DNA of 64,000 bases from Neisseria subflava (GTDB lineage Bacteria > Pseudomonadota > Gammaproteobacteria > Burkholderiales > Neisseriaceae), in the NCBI RefSeq assembly GCF_005221305.1, contig NZ_CP039887.1, positions 1,860,001 to 1,924,000 on the forward strand, written 5' to 3'. Within the stretch, counting starts at the first letter, position 1. Every line of letters begins with the position of its first letter. Positions 18,251-26,331 of the stretch are shown in pieces. The notes below the pieces were generated by a model that was not told the origin of the DNA, made no database searches, and saw nothing but the letters and a program-made list of their open reading frames with translations. The position numbers and the translations under genes were made by a program.

Positions 18251-18577
18251 ATGAGCCTGATTATTGAAGACTTGCAAGAAGGCCACGGCAAAGAAGCCGT
18301 CAAAGGCAAAGAAATCACCGTACATTACACCGGCTGGTTGGAAGACGGTACCAAATTCGACTCCAGCCTCGACCGCCGTCAACCGCTGACCATCACTCTG
18401 GGCGTCGGCCAAGTGATTAAAGGTTGGGACGAAGGCTTCGGCGGCATGAAAGAAGGCGGCAAACGCAAGCTGACCATTCCTTCCGAAATGGGCTACGGCG
18501 AACGCGGTGCAGGCGGCGTGATTCCTCCGCACGCGACCTTGATTTTTGAAGTCGAGCTGCTGAAAGTGTACGAATAA
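18251..18577 (+). CDS. FKBP-type peptidyl-prolyl cis-trans isomerase
   Basis: This 108-residue single-domain FKBP catalyses proline isomerisation in folding. It shows the domain from VHYTGWLEDGTKFDSS through GQVIKGWDEGFGGMKEGGKR to PPHATLIFEVELL. There is no signal peptide, so it is cytoplasmic, unlike Mip or FkpA. AAGGAAC precedes the ATG. It is monocistronic between two hairpins. Confidence 0.95.
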   Translation: MSLIIEDLQEGHGKEAVKGKEITVHYTGWLEDGTKFDSSLDRRQPLTITLGVGQVIKGWDEGFGGMKEGGKRKLTIPSEMGYGERGAGGVIPPHATLIFEVELLKVYE

Positions 18578-18600
18578 GCATTTGACGCTTCAAAAGACCG

Positions 18601-18645
18601 AGGCCGTCTGAAACCCGAAGTTTGGTTTTTCAGACGGCCTGTTTT
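18601..18645 (+). terminator. uptake-sequence hairpin after the FKBP gene
   Basis: AGGCCGTCTGAAA (18601-18613) and TTTTTCAGACGGCCT are followed by GTTTTT. Confidence 0.85.
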
Positions 18646-18658
18646 TATCAAGATTCGG

Positions 18659-18664
18659 TATAAT
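18659..18664 (+). promoter_or_regulatory. -10-like element of the bolA-family gene
   Basis: A perfect TATAAT lies 40 bases before the ATG, just past the previous terminator. No convincing -35 is visible, since that place is taken by the uptake sequence. Confidence 0.4.
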
Positions 18665-18703
18665 GCCCTCTTTTACAAGCAAACCATTTCCCAAGGAACC
18701 CCC

Positions 18704-18952
18704 ATGCTTTTACCCGAACAAGTCAAAACCCTGATTGAAGGCGTTACCCCTTGCGAACACGTCGAAGTCGAAGGCGACGGCCATCACTTCTTCGCCGTAA
18801 TCGTTTCCTCCTCATTTGAAGGCAAAGCCCGCCTCGCCCGCCACCGCCTAATTAAAGACGGCCTCAAGCCGCAACTCGAAAGCAACGAATTGCACGCGCT
18901 GTCTATTTCCGTTGCCGCCACTCCGGCCGAATGGGCTGCCAAACAGGCTTAA
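18704..18952 (+). CDS. BolA/IbaG-family protein
   Basis: This 82-residue protein has the BolA fold: VEVEGDGHHFFAVIVSSSFEGKARLARHRLI, with the helix-turn-helix-like core and the GxHF metal-ligand region. BolA proteins partner with monothiol glutaredoxins in iron-sulfur trafficking. The short N-terminus resembles IbaG/YrbA more than BolA itself. AAGGAA precedes the ATG. Confidence 0.92.
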   Translation: MLLPEQVKTLIEGVTPCEHVEVEGDGHHFFAVIVSSSFEGKARLARHRLIKDGLKPQLESNELHALSISVAATPAEWAAKQA

Positions 18953-18965
18953 TTCGGAATCAAAT

Positions 18966-19002
18966 AAAAGGCCGTCTGAAAAGTTTTCAGACGGCCTTTT
19001 TC
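18966..19002. terminator. near-perfect uptake-sequence palindrome
   Basis: AAAAGGCCGTCTGAAAA and TTTTCAGACGGCCTTTT are separated by only one base, so the loop must open into the stem. It lies between convergent bolA-like and bioC genes and works on both strands. Confidence 0.85.
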
Positions 19003-19096
19003 ATACATATCAAACAGCGCAGGCAATCGATACAAACGCCAAACCGCATTCGACAACACGCAATCGCTGTGTAAACCCTACCGGCAAACCGCCAAA

Positions 19097-19891
19097 CTAG
19101 CCCTGCCGTTTCGGGAAAAACTGCACCACATTCTCCCCTTGCGGCAACACCAATTTCTTCACGGCATGGCCGTACACGGTTTCAAGCGTGATGTTCAGAC
19201 AGCCTTCGTCGGCAAAAATCTTATCCACACATTCCTTTGCCGCTTGCGGATTGCTGAACTTCAACGCGTTCCACAATCCCAAGGTTTCCATATCCTGCCA
19301 AAACGTCCCGGCTTTTTTATAGCTCAGCTCAAGCTTGGCCGTGTCGGTTACCGGATCGTAAAAGCCGTTGTCGGCGAGCATATCGCCCAAGTCGTGCATA
19401 TCAATCAGCGTGGGTGCTTCGCATTCGATGCCTTCATGGTTCAGACGGCCTGTCAGCTCGCTCAGGCTGTCGCGGCCAAAGTGCGTGAAAAACAATAATC
19501 CGTCCGTTTTCAAAGCAGCGGCCCAGTTTTTCAATACCGGCAAAATATCGTCGGCGCGGCTGAGGCTGAGGTTGGCCCACAACATATCGGCGGATGCTTC
19601 GGGCAACGGCGCGGTCAGGGCTTGGCAATGCTGCGGAATGGTTTTGCCGGTCAGCTTCTGCCAGAAACCGCCTTTGCGCGCGACGGCGGCGGTTTTTAAA
19701 AAATCGGCATTCGGATCGTATTCTTCAAACACGGCGTCGGGATAACGCGCGGCCAGCAGGCTGCGGCTGATGTCGGCATCGGCACCAATCAGCATGATGC
19801 GTTTGGGTGCATTGCGGACCAGCTGCAGGCGCTCGTCGGTGTCTTGGGCGAGATGGCTGTGAATCTGCCAACGTTTGTCTTGTTCGGTCAT
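19097..19891 (-). CDS. bioC: malonyl-ACP O-methyltransferase BioC
   Basis: BioC methylates malonyl-ACP to start pimelate synthesis for biotin. From the chosen ATG at 19891 (264 residues, MTEQDKRWQIHSHLAQ) the SAM-binding motif IMLIGADADI comes next, then LWANLSLSRADDI and FTHFGRDSLSEL, as in class I methyltransferases of this family. The frame reaches back to 19999, but those 36 residues overlap the end of bioH and lack family features. No strong ribosome site is visible, so translational coupling to bioH (55 bases upstream) is plausible. Confidence 0.85.
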   Translation of the reverse strand: MTEQDKRWQIHSHLAQDTDERLQLVRNAPKRIMLIGADADISRSLLAARYPDAVFEEYDPNADFLKTAAVARKGGFWQKLTGKTIPQHCQALTAPLPEASADMLWANLSLSRADDILPVLKNWAAALKTDGLLFFTHFGRDSLSELTGRLNHEGIECEAPTLIDMHDLGDMLADNGFYDPVTDTAKLELSYKKAGTFWQDMETLGLWNALKFSNPQAAKECVDKIFADEGCLNITLETVYGHAVKKLVLPQGENVVQFFPKRQG

Positions 19892-19946
19892 GGTGGGTCG
19901 TGTCAGCGGGCTTTGCCCGACAATGTTTTTATGGTTTAAGGCTGTT

Positions 19947-20693
19947 TCAGACGGCCTTTTCGACAAAATTGCGGTAGGTTTCGGCAAATTCGTCGGCATG
20001 GCTTAAAAAGGGCGCGTGCGCGGCTTTGTCGATAAGGACCAGCTCGCTGTCGCTCAAATGGCGGTGTAAATATTCACCCATGCGCGGCGGCGTGATGGCA
20101 TCTTTCTGTCCAAACACCAGCAATGACGGCGTTTGAATAAGCGGCAGTAACGGACGCGCATCGGCATGGTTGACCGCTTCAAGCGCGGCCTGTAAGGCGG
20201 AAGGCGTGCCGCAGCGCGCCAAATCGGGCAATACGCGGTTTAAGATTTCGCCTGAATGGGGCGTGTGCAACAGTTGCAGTTGTAGAAACTGTTTAATATG
20301 TTTGGCATAATCCTGCTGGAATGCGCCGACCATCTTGCCCAAGGCAGGTTGTGCCAAGCCTTCGGGATAATCCGTGTCGGCAGTCAATCGGGCAAAACTT
20401 GCCGTCAGGCAGAGCGATTGGATTTTGTCGGGATAAAGCGCGGTCAGATACAGGGCAACCAGTCCGCCCAGCGACCAGCCGAGAATGTGTGCCGGCGTGT
20501 CGATTTGTCCGGCGAAGGCTTCGGCAACGGCGGCAATATCAAACGGTTCGGCAAAAGGCGCATCGCCGTGTCCGGGCAAATCAAGCGCGCGGACGTCCCA
20601 ATCGACAGGCAGGCGCGGTATCAAATCGTCGAATACATGGCGGTTCGCCGCCCAACCGTGTATCAGATAAACTTTTTTGGCGGAGTGTGGCAT
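19947..20693 (-). CDS. bioH: pimeloyl-ACP methyl ester carboxylesterase BioH
   Basis: BioH cleaves the methyl ester of pimeloyl-ACP, reversing the protection put on by BioC. The protein (248 residues from MPHSAKK) is an alpha/beta hydrolase with HGWAANRHVFD, the nucleophile elbow GWSLGG, a catalytic Asp in LLVFGQKDAITPP and His in DKAAHAPFLSH. Its ATG shares the palindrome CATG with the comF start on the other strand. A longer frame to 20732 would run further into comF and is rejected. bioH-bioC form a two-gene unit. Confidence 0.92.
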   Translation of the reverse strand: MPHSAKKVYLIHGWAANRHVFDDLIPRLPVDWDVRALDLPGHGDAPFAEPFDIAAVAEAFAGQIDTPAHILGWSLGGLVALYLTALYPDKIQSLCLTASFARLTADTDYPEGLAQPALGKMVGAFQQDYAKHIKQFLQLQLLHTPHSGEILNRVLPDLARCGTPSALQAALEAVNHADARPLLPLIQTPSLLVFGQKDAITPPRMGEYLHRHLSDSELVLIDKAAHAPFLSHADEFAETYRNFVEKAV

Positions 20694-21408
20694 GAATGTT
20701 CTTTCTTGGTGGCGCAGTTTGAAACAACTCAATGCGCGACGTTGCGTATTATGCCACGATTCCGTTTCAGACGGCCTTTGCCGAGGCTGCGCAAACGATT
20801 TGACGGAATATTTTATCGACGCGGCACAAAGCTGCCCTTTGTGTTTCCGCCATATCGCGGGCGGGGCAGTGTGCGGCAGTTGTCAGAAAAAGCCGCCTGC
20901 ATTTGATAGAATGTGGGCCTCGCTGTACTACGAACCGCCCGTCAGCAGCATGATACGCGAGCTGAAACACTTGGCCGATTTGGGTATGAGCCGGCCGTTG
21001 GCTGATTTAATGTGCCAAAACGCACCGGACTGGCTGGCGACGGAACACTTCGATTTCGTCCTGCCCATGCCTTTGAGCAAAGAGCGGCGGCTCAAGCGCG
21101 GATTCAACCAAAGCGAGGTATTGACGGATATTTTGGCAAAACGCTACGGCTGGACGCTGCTGCCGCGCCACGCGGTTTTCAGACGGCATGGCGAGCCGCA
21201 AAGTACGCTGAAAAGCGGCGAACGTCTGCGAAATATCAAGAATGCATTTAAAATCAAAGCCGAATTACCGAAGGCGTGTAATATTCTGTTAATTGATGAT
21301 GTCTTTACCACCGGCTCGACTTTAAACGAATTGGCGAAAACGCTGAAAAAATCAGGCGCAGGTAAGATTTTTTGCTGGAGTTTGGCACGGCCGCCAATGA
21401 AAAAATAG
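20692..21408 (+). CDS. comF: competence protein ComF, phosphoribosyltransferase family
   Basis: ComF is needed for efficient natural transformation and acts in the cytoplasm after DNA entry. The 238 residues have an N-terminal zinc finger of Cys pairs (CVLCH, CRGC, CPLCF, CGSC) and a C-terminal PRTase motif ILLIDDVFTTGSTLNEL. The ATG at 20692 has GGAG at seven bases. A TTG at 20677 is less likely. An uptake sequence lies in frame inside the finger region and encodes SDGL. The start codon overlaps the bioH start on the opposite strand. Confidence 0.93.
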   Translation: MNVLSWWRSLKQLNARRCVLCHDSVSDGLCRGCANDLTEYFIDAAQSCPLCFRHIAGGAVCGSCQKKPPAFDRMWASLYYEPPVSSMIRELKHLADLGMSRPLADLMCQNAPDWLATEHFDFVLPMPLSKERRLKRGFNQSEVLTDILAKRYGWTLLPRHAVFRRHGEPQSTLKSGERLRNIKNAFKIKAELPKACNILLIDDVFTTGSTLNELAKTLKKSGAGKIFCWSLARPPMKK

Positions 21409-21472
21409 CTTAAAGTTTTTGACACCCATGGAACATTTCGGCATTATGCCACTCTATAAGTGATTGATTTAT

Positions 21473-21937
21473 ATGTTTACCATAGTTTTGTACCAACCCG
21501 AAATCCCGCCCAATACGGGCAATATCATCCGCCTGTGCGCCAATACCGGTGCTGATTTGCACTTGGTCAAGCCGCTTGGTTTCCCTCTGGATTCGTCCAA
21601 AATGAAACGCGCGGGTTTGGATTATCACGAGTTTGCCAAACTGACGGTACATGAGAATTTCGAAGACTGCCTCAAGGCACTCGAAGGTCGCCGCATTTTC
21701 GCGCTGACCACCAAAGGCTCCACCCGCCCCGACGAAGTTTCCTTCCGTGAAGGCGATGTGTTGCTGTTTGGTCCCGAAACACGCGGTCTGCCTGCCGAAG
21801 TTCTCGACAGCCTGCCTGCCGGACAAAAAATCCGCCTGCCGATGATGCCCGACAGCAGGAGCATGAATCTTTCCAATACCGTCGCCGTCATTCTGTTTGA
21901 AGCATGGCGACAAAACGGTTTTGCCGGCGGCGTATAA
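21473..21937 (+). CDS. trmL: tRNA (cytidine(34)-2'-O)-methyltransferase TrmL
   Basis: TrmL methylates the wobble base of leucine tRNAs. The 154-residue SPOUT protein has YQPEIPPNTGNIIRLCANTG at the start, LLFGPETRGLP and the knot motif MPDSRSMNLSNTVAVILFEA. The ATG at 21473 is used; the frame also has a TTG nine bases earlier. No good ribosome site is visible. Follows comF by 64 bases on the same strand. Confidence 0.95.
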   Translation: MFTIVLYQPEIPPNTGNIIRLCANTGADLHLVKPLGFPLDSSKMKRAGLDYHEFAKLTVHENFEDCLKALEGRRIFALTTKGSTRPDEVSFREGDVLLFGPETRGLPAEVLDSLPAGQKIRLPMMPDSRSMNLSNTVAVILFEAWRQNGFAGGV

Positions 21938-21985
21938 CAGGCCGTCTGAAACCGCTGCGTTATCAACTCAAGAACGGAACCCGTT

Positions 21986-22705
21986 TTGACTTTTACTAAA
22001 AAAACCCTCCTTTCCTTAGCCGCCGCTACCATCGGCGTCCTTTCCATCAATACCGCCGTCGCCGACAGTGTGGTCCGAGTCGAAAAACTGCATCCTTCTG
22101 CCAATCGCAGTTACAAAGTTGCCGGCAAACGCTACACGCCGCTGACCAAAGTTTCCTCTTTCAGCCAAACCGGCAAAGCCTCATGGTACGGCAACCAATT
22201 CCACGGCCGTAAAACTTCCAGCGGCGAGCGTTACAATATGAACGCCCTCTCCGCCGCCCACAAAACCCTCCCTATTCCCAGCTACGCACGCGTGACCAAT
22301 ATGCAAAACGGCAAAAGCGTCATCGTCCGTGTCAACGACCGCGGCCCTTTCCACGGCAACCGCGTCATCGATGTTTCCAAAGCCGCCGCCCAACAATTAG
22401 GTTTCATCAACCAAGGCTCGGCCAACGTCAAAGTTGAACAAATCATCCCCGGCCAAACCGCCGCTCAAACCATTATTTCCCCAAACAACAAAGAATTTTT
22501 TGTTGATTTGAAATCCTTCGGTACCCAACGCGAAGCGCAGGCTTATTTGAACCAAACCGCACAAAACCTACCATCCGACAGCAAAATCATGCTTGAAAAA
22601 CGCAACTACGAATACGTTGTCAAAATGGGTCCGTTCAGCAGCCAAGAACGTGCCGCCGAAGCAGGCGAACGCGCCCGTCATCTGAACCTGGCATCCGCCA
22701 TCTGA
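21986..22705 (+). CDS. rlpA: septal ring lytic transglycosylase RlpA family, TTG start
   Basis: RlpA-type proteins cut or bind naked glycan strands at the division septum. The 239 residues have a signal-like N-terminus, the double-psi beta-barrel (GKASWYGNQFHGRKTSSGER to VRVNDRGPFHGNRVIDVS, about 62-135) and a C-terminal SPOR domain (about 168-239). The frame has no ATG before the barrel, so TTG at 21986 with CGGAA upstream is the likely start. No lipobox is seen, so it is probably secreted to the periplasm rather than lipidated. Confidence 0.88.
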   Translation: MTFTKKTLLSLAAATIGVLSINTAVADSVVRVEKLHPSANRSYKVAGKRYTPLTKVSSFSQTGKASWYGNQFHGRKTSSGERYNMNALSAAHKTLPIPSYARVTNMQNGKSVIVRVNDRGPFHGNRVIDVSKAAAQQLGFINQGSANVKVEQIIPGQTAAQTIISPNNKEFFVDLKSFGTQREAQAYLNQTAQNLPSDSKIMLEKRNYEYVVKMGPFSSQERAAEAGERARHLNLASAI

Positions 22706-22741
22706 TTTCGTCCGCGTTACCGCTGAAGTTTGATACAATAC

Positions 22742-22786
22742 AAGGCCGTCTGAAACCCGATTGCAAGGTTTCAGACGGCCTTTTTT
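22742..22786 (+). terminator. uptake-sequence hairpin after rlpA
   Basis: AAGGCCGTCTGAAACC and GGTTTCAGACGGCCTT are followed by TTTT. The hairpin lies only 18 bases before the ruvA ATG, so ruvA needs a promoter within or before it. Confidence 0.85.
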
Positions 22787-22803
22787 AATCACAGGGGAAC
22801 ACC

Positions 22804-23388
22804 ATGATCAGCAGGCTTACAGGCAAATTGATTGAGAAAAATCCGCCGCAGGTCGTTATCGACGTCAACGGCGTCGGTTATGAAGCCGACGTTTCCATGC
22901 AGACTTTCTACAACCTGCCCTCCGTTGGTGAAGCCGTCCATCTCTACACCCAGCTGGTCGTCCGCGAAGACGCGCATTTGCTGTTTGGTTTCGCCTCAGC
23001 CGAGGAACGCGCCACCTTCCGCCAACTGGTCAAAGTCAGCGGCATTGGTGCCAAAACCGCATTGGGCATTTTGTCGGCCATGAATGCCGACGAGCTGGCG
23101 CAAGCCATTGCCGAAGAAGACGTCAAACGCCTCTCCTCCGCCCCCGGCATCGGCAAGAAAACCGCCGAACGCATGGTGTTGGAACTGCGCGGCAAACTTG
23201 TATCCCATACCGTTTCAGACGGCCTGTTTGCCCCTGCTGCCGTTGCCGACGAAAGCCAAGACATCATCAACACCCTGCTTGCCCTCGGATACAACGAACG
23301 CGAAGCCAAAGCCGCCACCAAAGGCATTCCCAAAGGTACGGAAGTCGGCGAAGGCGTGCGCCTGGCCTTGAAAAACCTGCTCAAATAA
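22804..23388 (+). CDS. ruvA: Holliday junction branch migration protein RuvA
   Basis: RuvA binds four-way DNA junctions and loads the RuvB motor. The 194 residues have the N-terminal OB fold (MISRLTGKLIEKNPPQVVIDVNGVGYE), two helix-hairpin-helix motifs (VSGIGAKTALGIL and APGIGKKTAERMV) and the C-terminal RuvB-contact domain (LLALGYNEREAKAA). An in-frame uptake sequence encodes SDGL in the flexible linker near residue 140. GGGGAAC precedes the ATG. ruvB and ruvC are not in the window. Confidence 0.97.
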   Translation: MISRLTGKLIEKNPPQVVIDVNGVGYEADVSMQTFYNLPSVGEAVHLYTQLVVREDAHLLFGFASAEERATFRQLVKVSGIGAKTALGILSAMNADELAQAIAEEDVKRLSSAPGIGKKTAERMVLELRGKLVSHTVSDGLFAPAAVADESQDIINTLLALGYNEREAKAATKGIPKGTEVGEGVRLALKNLLK

Positions 23389-23401
23389 GGCCGTCTGAAA
23401 C

Positions 23402-23635
23402 ATGAAGGCATTGGCACTGAGCGTCACCCTCTTGCTGAGCGCGTGCGTCTATACCGAGACTCCGTATGGGCGCACCGCCGTCTTGGACCTGCCCGTCCAC
23501 TCGCAAACCACCATCAACAAAACCGTAACCATCAACGCCCCGCCGGGAACGACCGTCATTTACCAAGACAGCCAGCCCGTTCACAACCATCCGGCTTATC
23601 CCGTCTATCCGCGCCGGGTTTATCATTATCGATAA
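23402..23635 (+). CDS. small lipoprotein, GRTAV/VYQD type
   Basis: The 77-residue product starts MKALALSVTLLLSACVYTE with lipobox LSAC. The mature part carries YGRTAV, a Thr/Asn-rich stretch (TTINKTVTINAP), VIYQD and a His/Tyr/Pro-rich end (NHPAYPVYPRRVYHYR). It starts 13 bases after ruvA, directly behind a single uptake sequence, so it may be cotranscribed. The ribosome site is weak. It shares motifs with the lipoprotein at 9509-9793. Function unknown. Confidence 0.7.
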   Translation: MKALALSVTLLLSACVYTETPYGRTAVLDLPVHSQTTINKTVTINAPPGTTVIYQDSQPVHNHPAYPVYPRRVYHYR

Positions 23636-23689
23636 ACAACGCTGACCGTTTGAAACCATATGTTCAGACAGCCTGTTGAGAGACCAACC

Positions 23690-24397
23690 ATGAAATACAT
23701 CCTTCCCCTGCTTTTATTCCTAAGCGCCTGCACACCGGACACCAAGACCACAGATGCCGCATCCTCCCCAAAAACACACGGCTTTGCACACCGCCTGACC
23801 GAAGGCGAAAAACTACTGACCCAAGCCTTCATCAAACAAGACCTCGCCGCCTACTTCAAACACGAAACCGGCGGCGCATTTGCCGAACAAGCCCCCTTAT
23901 TCTCGGCCCAACAACTTGCCGAACAGAAAAACATCCCCCAAAACGATGCCATCGGCGTTTACGGCAAAATCATCAAAACCCAAGGCCGCACCGCCTGGCT
24001 GCAAACCGACAAGCAAACCCTCAAACTCGATTTGGCCGAACCGCTGCAAGAAGCTCAAGGCGAAGTTACCCTTGTCTGCCAACACGAAAACACCGCATTC
24101 CAAGACTGCCAAACAGAAGAAAACTTCGCCCGACGCTTTACCGAACAAATTTTCTCGGCGGTCGAGTCCGGACGCGTATCCGCCCAAACAGACGCACCGG
24201 CCGAAGAAATCATGGCCGGCCGCCTTATCCCGTTTTTGAGTGCCGCCAGCGACTTTACCGGCAACTTCAAAGCCTGCGCCACCACCATGACCGAATACTG
24301 CACCAGCCGCCTGGCACGCGAAATGCCCGAATCCGCAGTCCGCAAAAAAGCACAGGAATTGGGTTTAACCGAGATAGCATTTAAAAAGAAAAAATAA
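23690..24397 (+). CDS. lipoprotein of unknown function
   Basis: The 235 residues begin MKYILPLLLFLSACTPDT with lipobox LSAC. The frame opens ten residues earlier, but GAGAG lies before the ATG at 23690. The mature protein has a TEGEKLLTQAFIKQDLAAY helix, a segment that resembles an OB-like tRNA_anti-like domain (AIGVYGKIIKTQGRTAWLQT, then LVCQHENTAFQDCQ) and C-terminal helices with two Cys. I do not recognise a family with confidence. It lies between the small lipoprotein and rnpB. Confidence 0.75.
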   Translation: MKYILPLLLFLSACTPDTKTTDAASSPKTHGFAHRLTEGEKLLTQAFIKQDLAAYFKHETGGAFAEQAPLFSAQQLAEQKNIPQNDAIGVYGKIIKTQGRTAWLQTDKQTLKLDLAEPLQEAQGEVTLVCQHENTAFQDCQTEENFARRFTEQIFSAVESGRVSAQTDAPAEEIMAGRLIPFLSAASDFTGNFKACATTMTEYCTSRLAREMPESAVRKKAQELGLTEIAFKKKK

Positions 24398-24408
24398 ATA
24401 TCAGGCCG

Positions 24409-24437
24409 TCTGAACCTTATGGCGACTGTGCTATAAT
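24409..24437 (+). promoter_or_regulatory. rnpB promoter overlapping an uptake sequence
   Basis: A perfect -10 (TATAAT, 24432-24437) lies nine bases before the RNA. The -35 place, about 16-17 bases upstream, falls on the end of the uptake sequence AGGCCGTCTGAA (24403-24414) and reads CTGAAC. Confidence 0.6.
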
Positions 24438-24445
24438 CCGCGACT

Positions 24446-24811
24446 CATACAGGTCGGACAGACAGTCGCCGCGTATCGCGTAAGGCATACGGGGAGGAAA
24501 GTCCGGGCTCCATAGAGCAGAATGCCGGCTAACGGCCGGGCGCGGCAACGCGACGGAAAGTGGAACAGAAAGCAATACCGCCGATGATTGCCTTCGGGCA
24601 AAACAGGTAAGGGTGAAAAGGTGCGGTAAGAGCGCACCGTGCATTTGGTAACAAAGCGCAGCAGGCTAAACCCCATTCGGAGCAAGACCAAACAGAACGC
24701 GATGACGCTGCTCGCCGAGCGTTCGGGTAGGTTGCTTGAGCACACCAGCAATGATGTGCCTAGAGGAATGACTGTCCGCGACAGAACCCGGCTTACCGTC
24801 CGAGCTGTATG
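24446..24811 (+). ncRNA. rnpB: RNase P RNA (M1 type A)
   Basis: This is the catalytic RNA that trims the 5' leader from tRNA precursors. The conserved core is clear: GAGGAAAGTCCGGGCTCC near the 5' part and ACAGAACCCGGCTTAC near the 3' part. The P1 helix forms between CATACAGGTCGGAC (24446-24459) and GTCCGAGCTGTATG (24798-24811), which sets the ends to within a few bases. Open frames across it on both strands are accidental. Confidence 0.95.
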
Positions 24812-24821
24812 CCCCCATACC

Positions 24822-24852
24822 GCGGCAGGTTTTAAAAACCTACCGCATTTTT
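24822..24852 (+). terminator. rho-independent terminator of rnpB
   Basis: GCGGCAGGTTTT and AAAACCTACCGC form the stem, followed by ATTTTT. It does not use the uptake sequence. Confidence 0.8.
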
Positions 24853-24860
24853 ATAGAAAT

Positions 24861-24909
24861 AAAAAGGCCGTCTGAAACCTGAATCTTGGTTTCAGACGGC
24901 CTTTTTTTT
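24861..24909. terminator. uptake-sequence hairpin between rnpB and mltA
   Basis: AAAAAGGCCGTCTGAAACC and GGTTTCAGACGGCCTTTTT lie between convergent units. It ends mltA on the minus strand and backs up the rnpB terminator. Confidence 0.88.
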
Positions 24910-24919
24910 AAACCGCTGT

Positions 24920-26242
24920 TTATGGACGGTATTCCGGTTTCATGCCGTTGGGCAGAAGCTGCCATACATAGCCGGTGGTTTTCATTTTGCCGGCCACTTC
25001 GCCTGCTTCGTCGCCATATCCCCAGAAATAATCCACACGGACCGCGCCTTTAATCGCGCTGCCGGTATCTTGCGCCATAATCAGGCGGTTGAGGGCTTTT
25101 TTAGTGGTCGGGTGGGCAGTGGCGACAAATAATGGTGCGCCAAGCGTGATGTAGTGACGGTCGATGGCACCGGCGTATTCGCCCATCAATGGCGTACCCA
25201 ATGCGCCCACCGGGCCGGAATCACTGCTGCCGGTCAGCTCGCGGAAGAAGACGTAGCTTGGGTTTTGTCCCAAAACTTCGGCAAGGCGGCCGGGGTTTTG
25301 CTTCATATAGGCCTTGATGCCCTGCATGCTGGTCTGACCCAGCGGCAGATAGCCTTTGTCCGCCATATAGCGGCCAATGGAAACATACGGATGTTCGTTT
25401 TTATCGGCAAATCCGACACGGATGTATTTACCGGACGGCGTTTTCAGACGACCTGAACCTTGAATGTGCATAAAGAAAAGTTCGACCGGATCATCTGCGT
25501 AACCCAAAATCAGCGCTTTGCCGTTAAGCGCGCCGCCGTTGATTTGGCTGCGGGTGTAGTAAGGAACGAAACGGCTGCCTTCAAAACGGCCTTTCAACGC
25601 AGTGCTGCGTGCTGTAATCGGGAATCTGGACAAATCGGCCGTGTATGTGCCGCTATTGTCGATGACGCCGCTGTTTTGACCGGTTTGGCGGATGCGGACG
25701 GTGGCTTTGCTGCCTCTCAAGTTTGTAGCCAGCGGAACAGAAACAAAATCGTTCGGAATGCCGTAAATAGGGAAACGGGATTGGCTTGTGGATTTGTCGT
25801 CGCCGTGCAGGACCGGTTCGTAATAGCCGGTAATGGTGCCGGCAGGATTACCGCCATTGTCAACGCGCCATGCGGTGAAATAGCGTTCAAAGAAGTGCTT
25901 GGCTTGGAAATGGTGCGCCGGCGTTTGCATGGCTTGGATACAAACGTCCTGCCAGCCTTGGCGGTTTTTGAGTTTTTCACAGCCTAAGCGGAAAGATTGC
26001 AGGCTTTGGGCGAAGTGTTGGGTGTTCCAGTGTGGCAGTTCGTTGTAGGAAACAACGGTGTAGTTTGCTCCTCCTCCGCTCACAGTCGTACCGATGGGAT
26101 CAGGCGTACCGGTGGGGCGGTCAGGGCCTTTGATAACGCTGGTGCCGGTTTCGGGAAGGTTTTTAATGCTTTTGCTCGGACAGGCAGCAAGAATGGCTGC
26201 GGCAATGCTGACGAGCGTAATGCGGTACAGGTGTTTTTTCAT
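24920..26242 (-). CDS. mltA: membrane-bound lytic murein transglycosylase A (GNA33 homologue)
   Basis: MltA cleaves peptidoglycan glycan strands to 1,6-anhydro products at the outer membrane. The 440 residues start MKKHLYRITLVSIAAAILAAC with lipobox LAAC. They show the MltA barrel (AGTITGYYEPVLHGD, then FFMHIQGSGRL with the GSGR motif) and the 3D domain with catalytic Asp (AQDTGSAIKGAVRVDYFWG). The frame extends 92 codons upstream without family features, so 26242 is used. A hairpin lies just upstream. Confidence 0.95.
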   Translation of the reverse strand: MKKHLYRITLVSIAAAILAACPSKSIKNLPETGTSVIKGPDRPTGTPDPIGTTVSGGGANYTVVSYNELPHWNTQHFAQSLQSFRLGCEKLKNRQGWQDVCIQAMQTPAHHFQAKHFFERYFTAWRVDNGGNPAGTITGYYEPVLHGDDKSTSQSRFPIYGIPNDFVSVPLATNLRGSKATVRIRQTGQNSGVIDNSGTYTADLSRFPITARSTALKGRFEGSRFVPYYTRSQINGGALNGKALILGYADDPVELFFMHIQGSGRLKTPSGKYIRVGFADKNEHPYVSIGRYMADKGYLPLGQTSMQGIKAYMKQNPGRLAEVLGQNPSYVFFRELTGSSDSGPVGALGTPLMGEYAGAIDRHYITLGAPLFVATAHPTTKKALNRLIMAQDTGSAIKGAVRVDYFWGYGDEAGEVAGKMKTTGYVWQLLPNGMKPEYRP

Positions 26243-26262
26243 GGAATCAATAACGTGTCGAA

Positions 26263-26294
26263 AGGCCGTCTGAAAGCTATTTTTCAGACGGCCT
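26263..26294 (-). terminator. uptake-sequence hairpin between the RDD gene and mltA
   Basis: AGGCCGTCTGAAA and TTTCAGACGGCCT have a six-base loop. It sits 21 bases before the mltA start, so it terminates the RDD gene within the mltA leader. Confidence 0.75.
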
Positions 26295-26331
26295 ATGTTG
26301 GAAAGTGCTGATTTTAACACAAAAAAGCCAT

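Noticed and set aside
24417..24875. Open frames on both strands across rnpB
   Set aside because: The region is RNase P RNA with conserved core and P1 helix.
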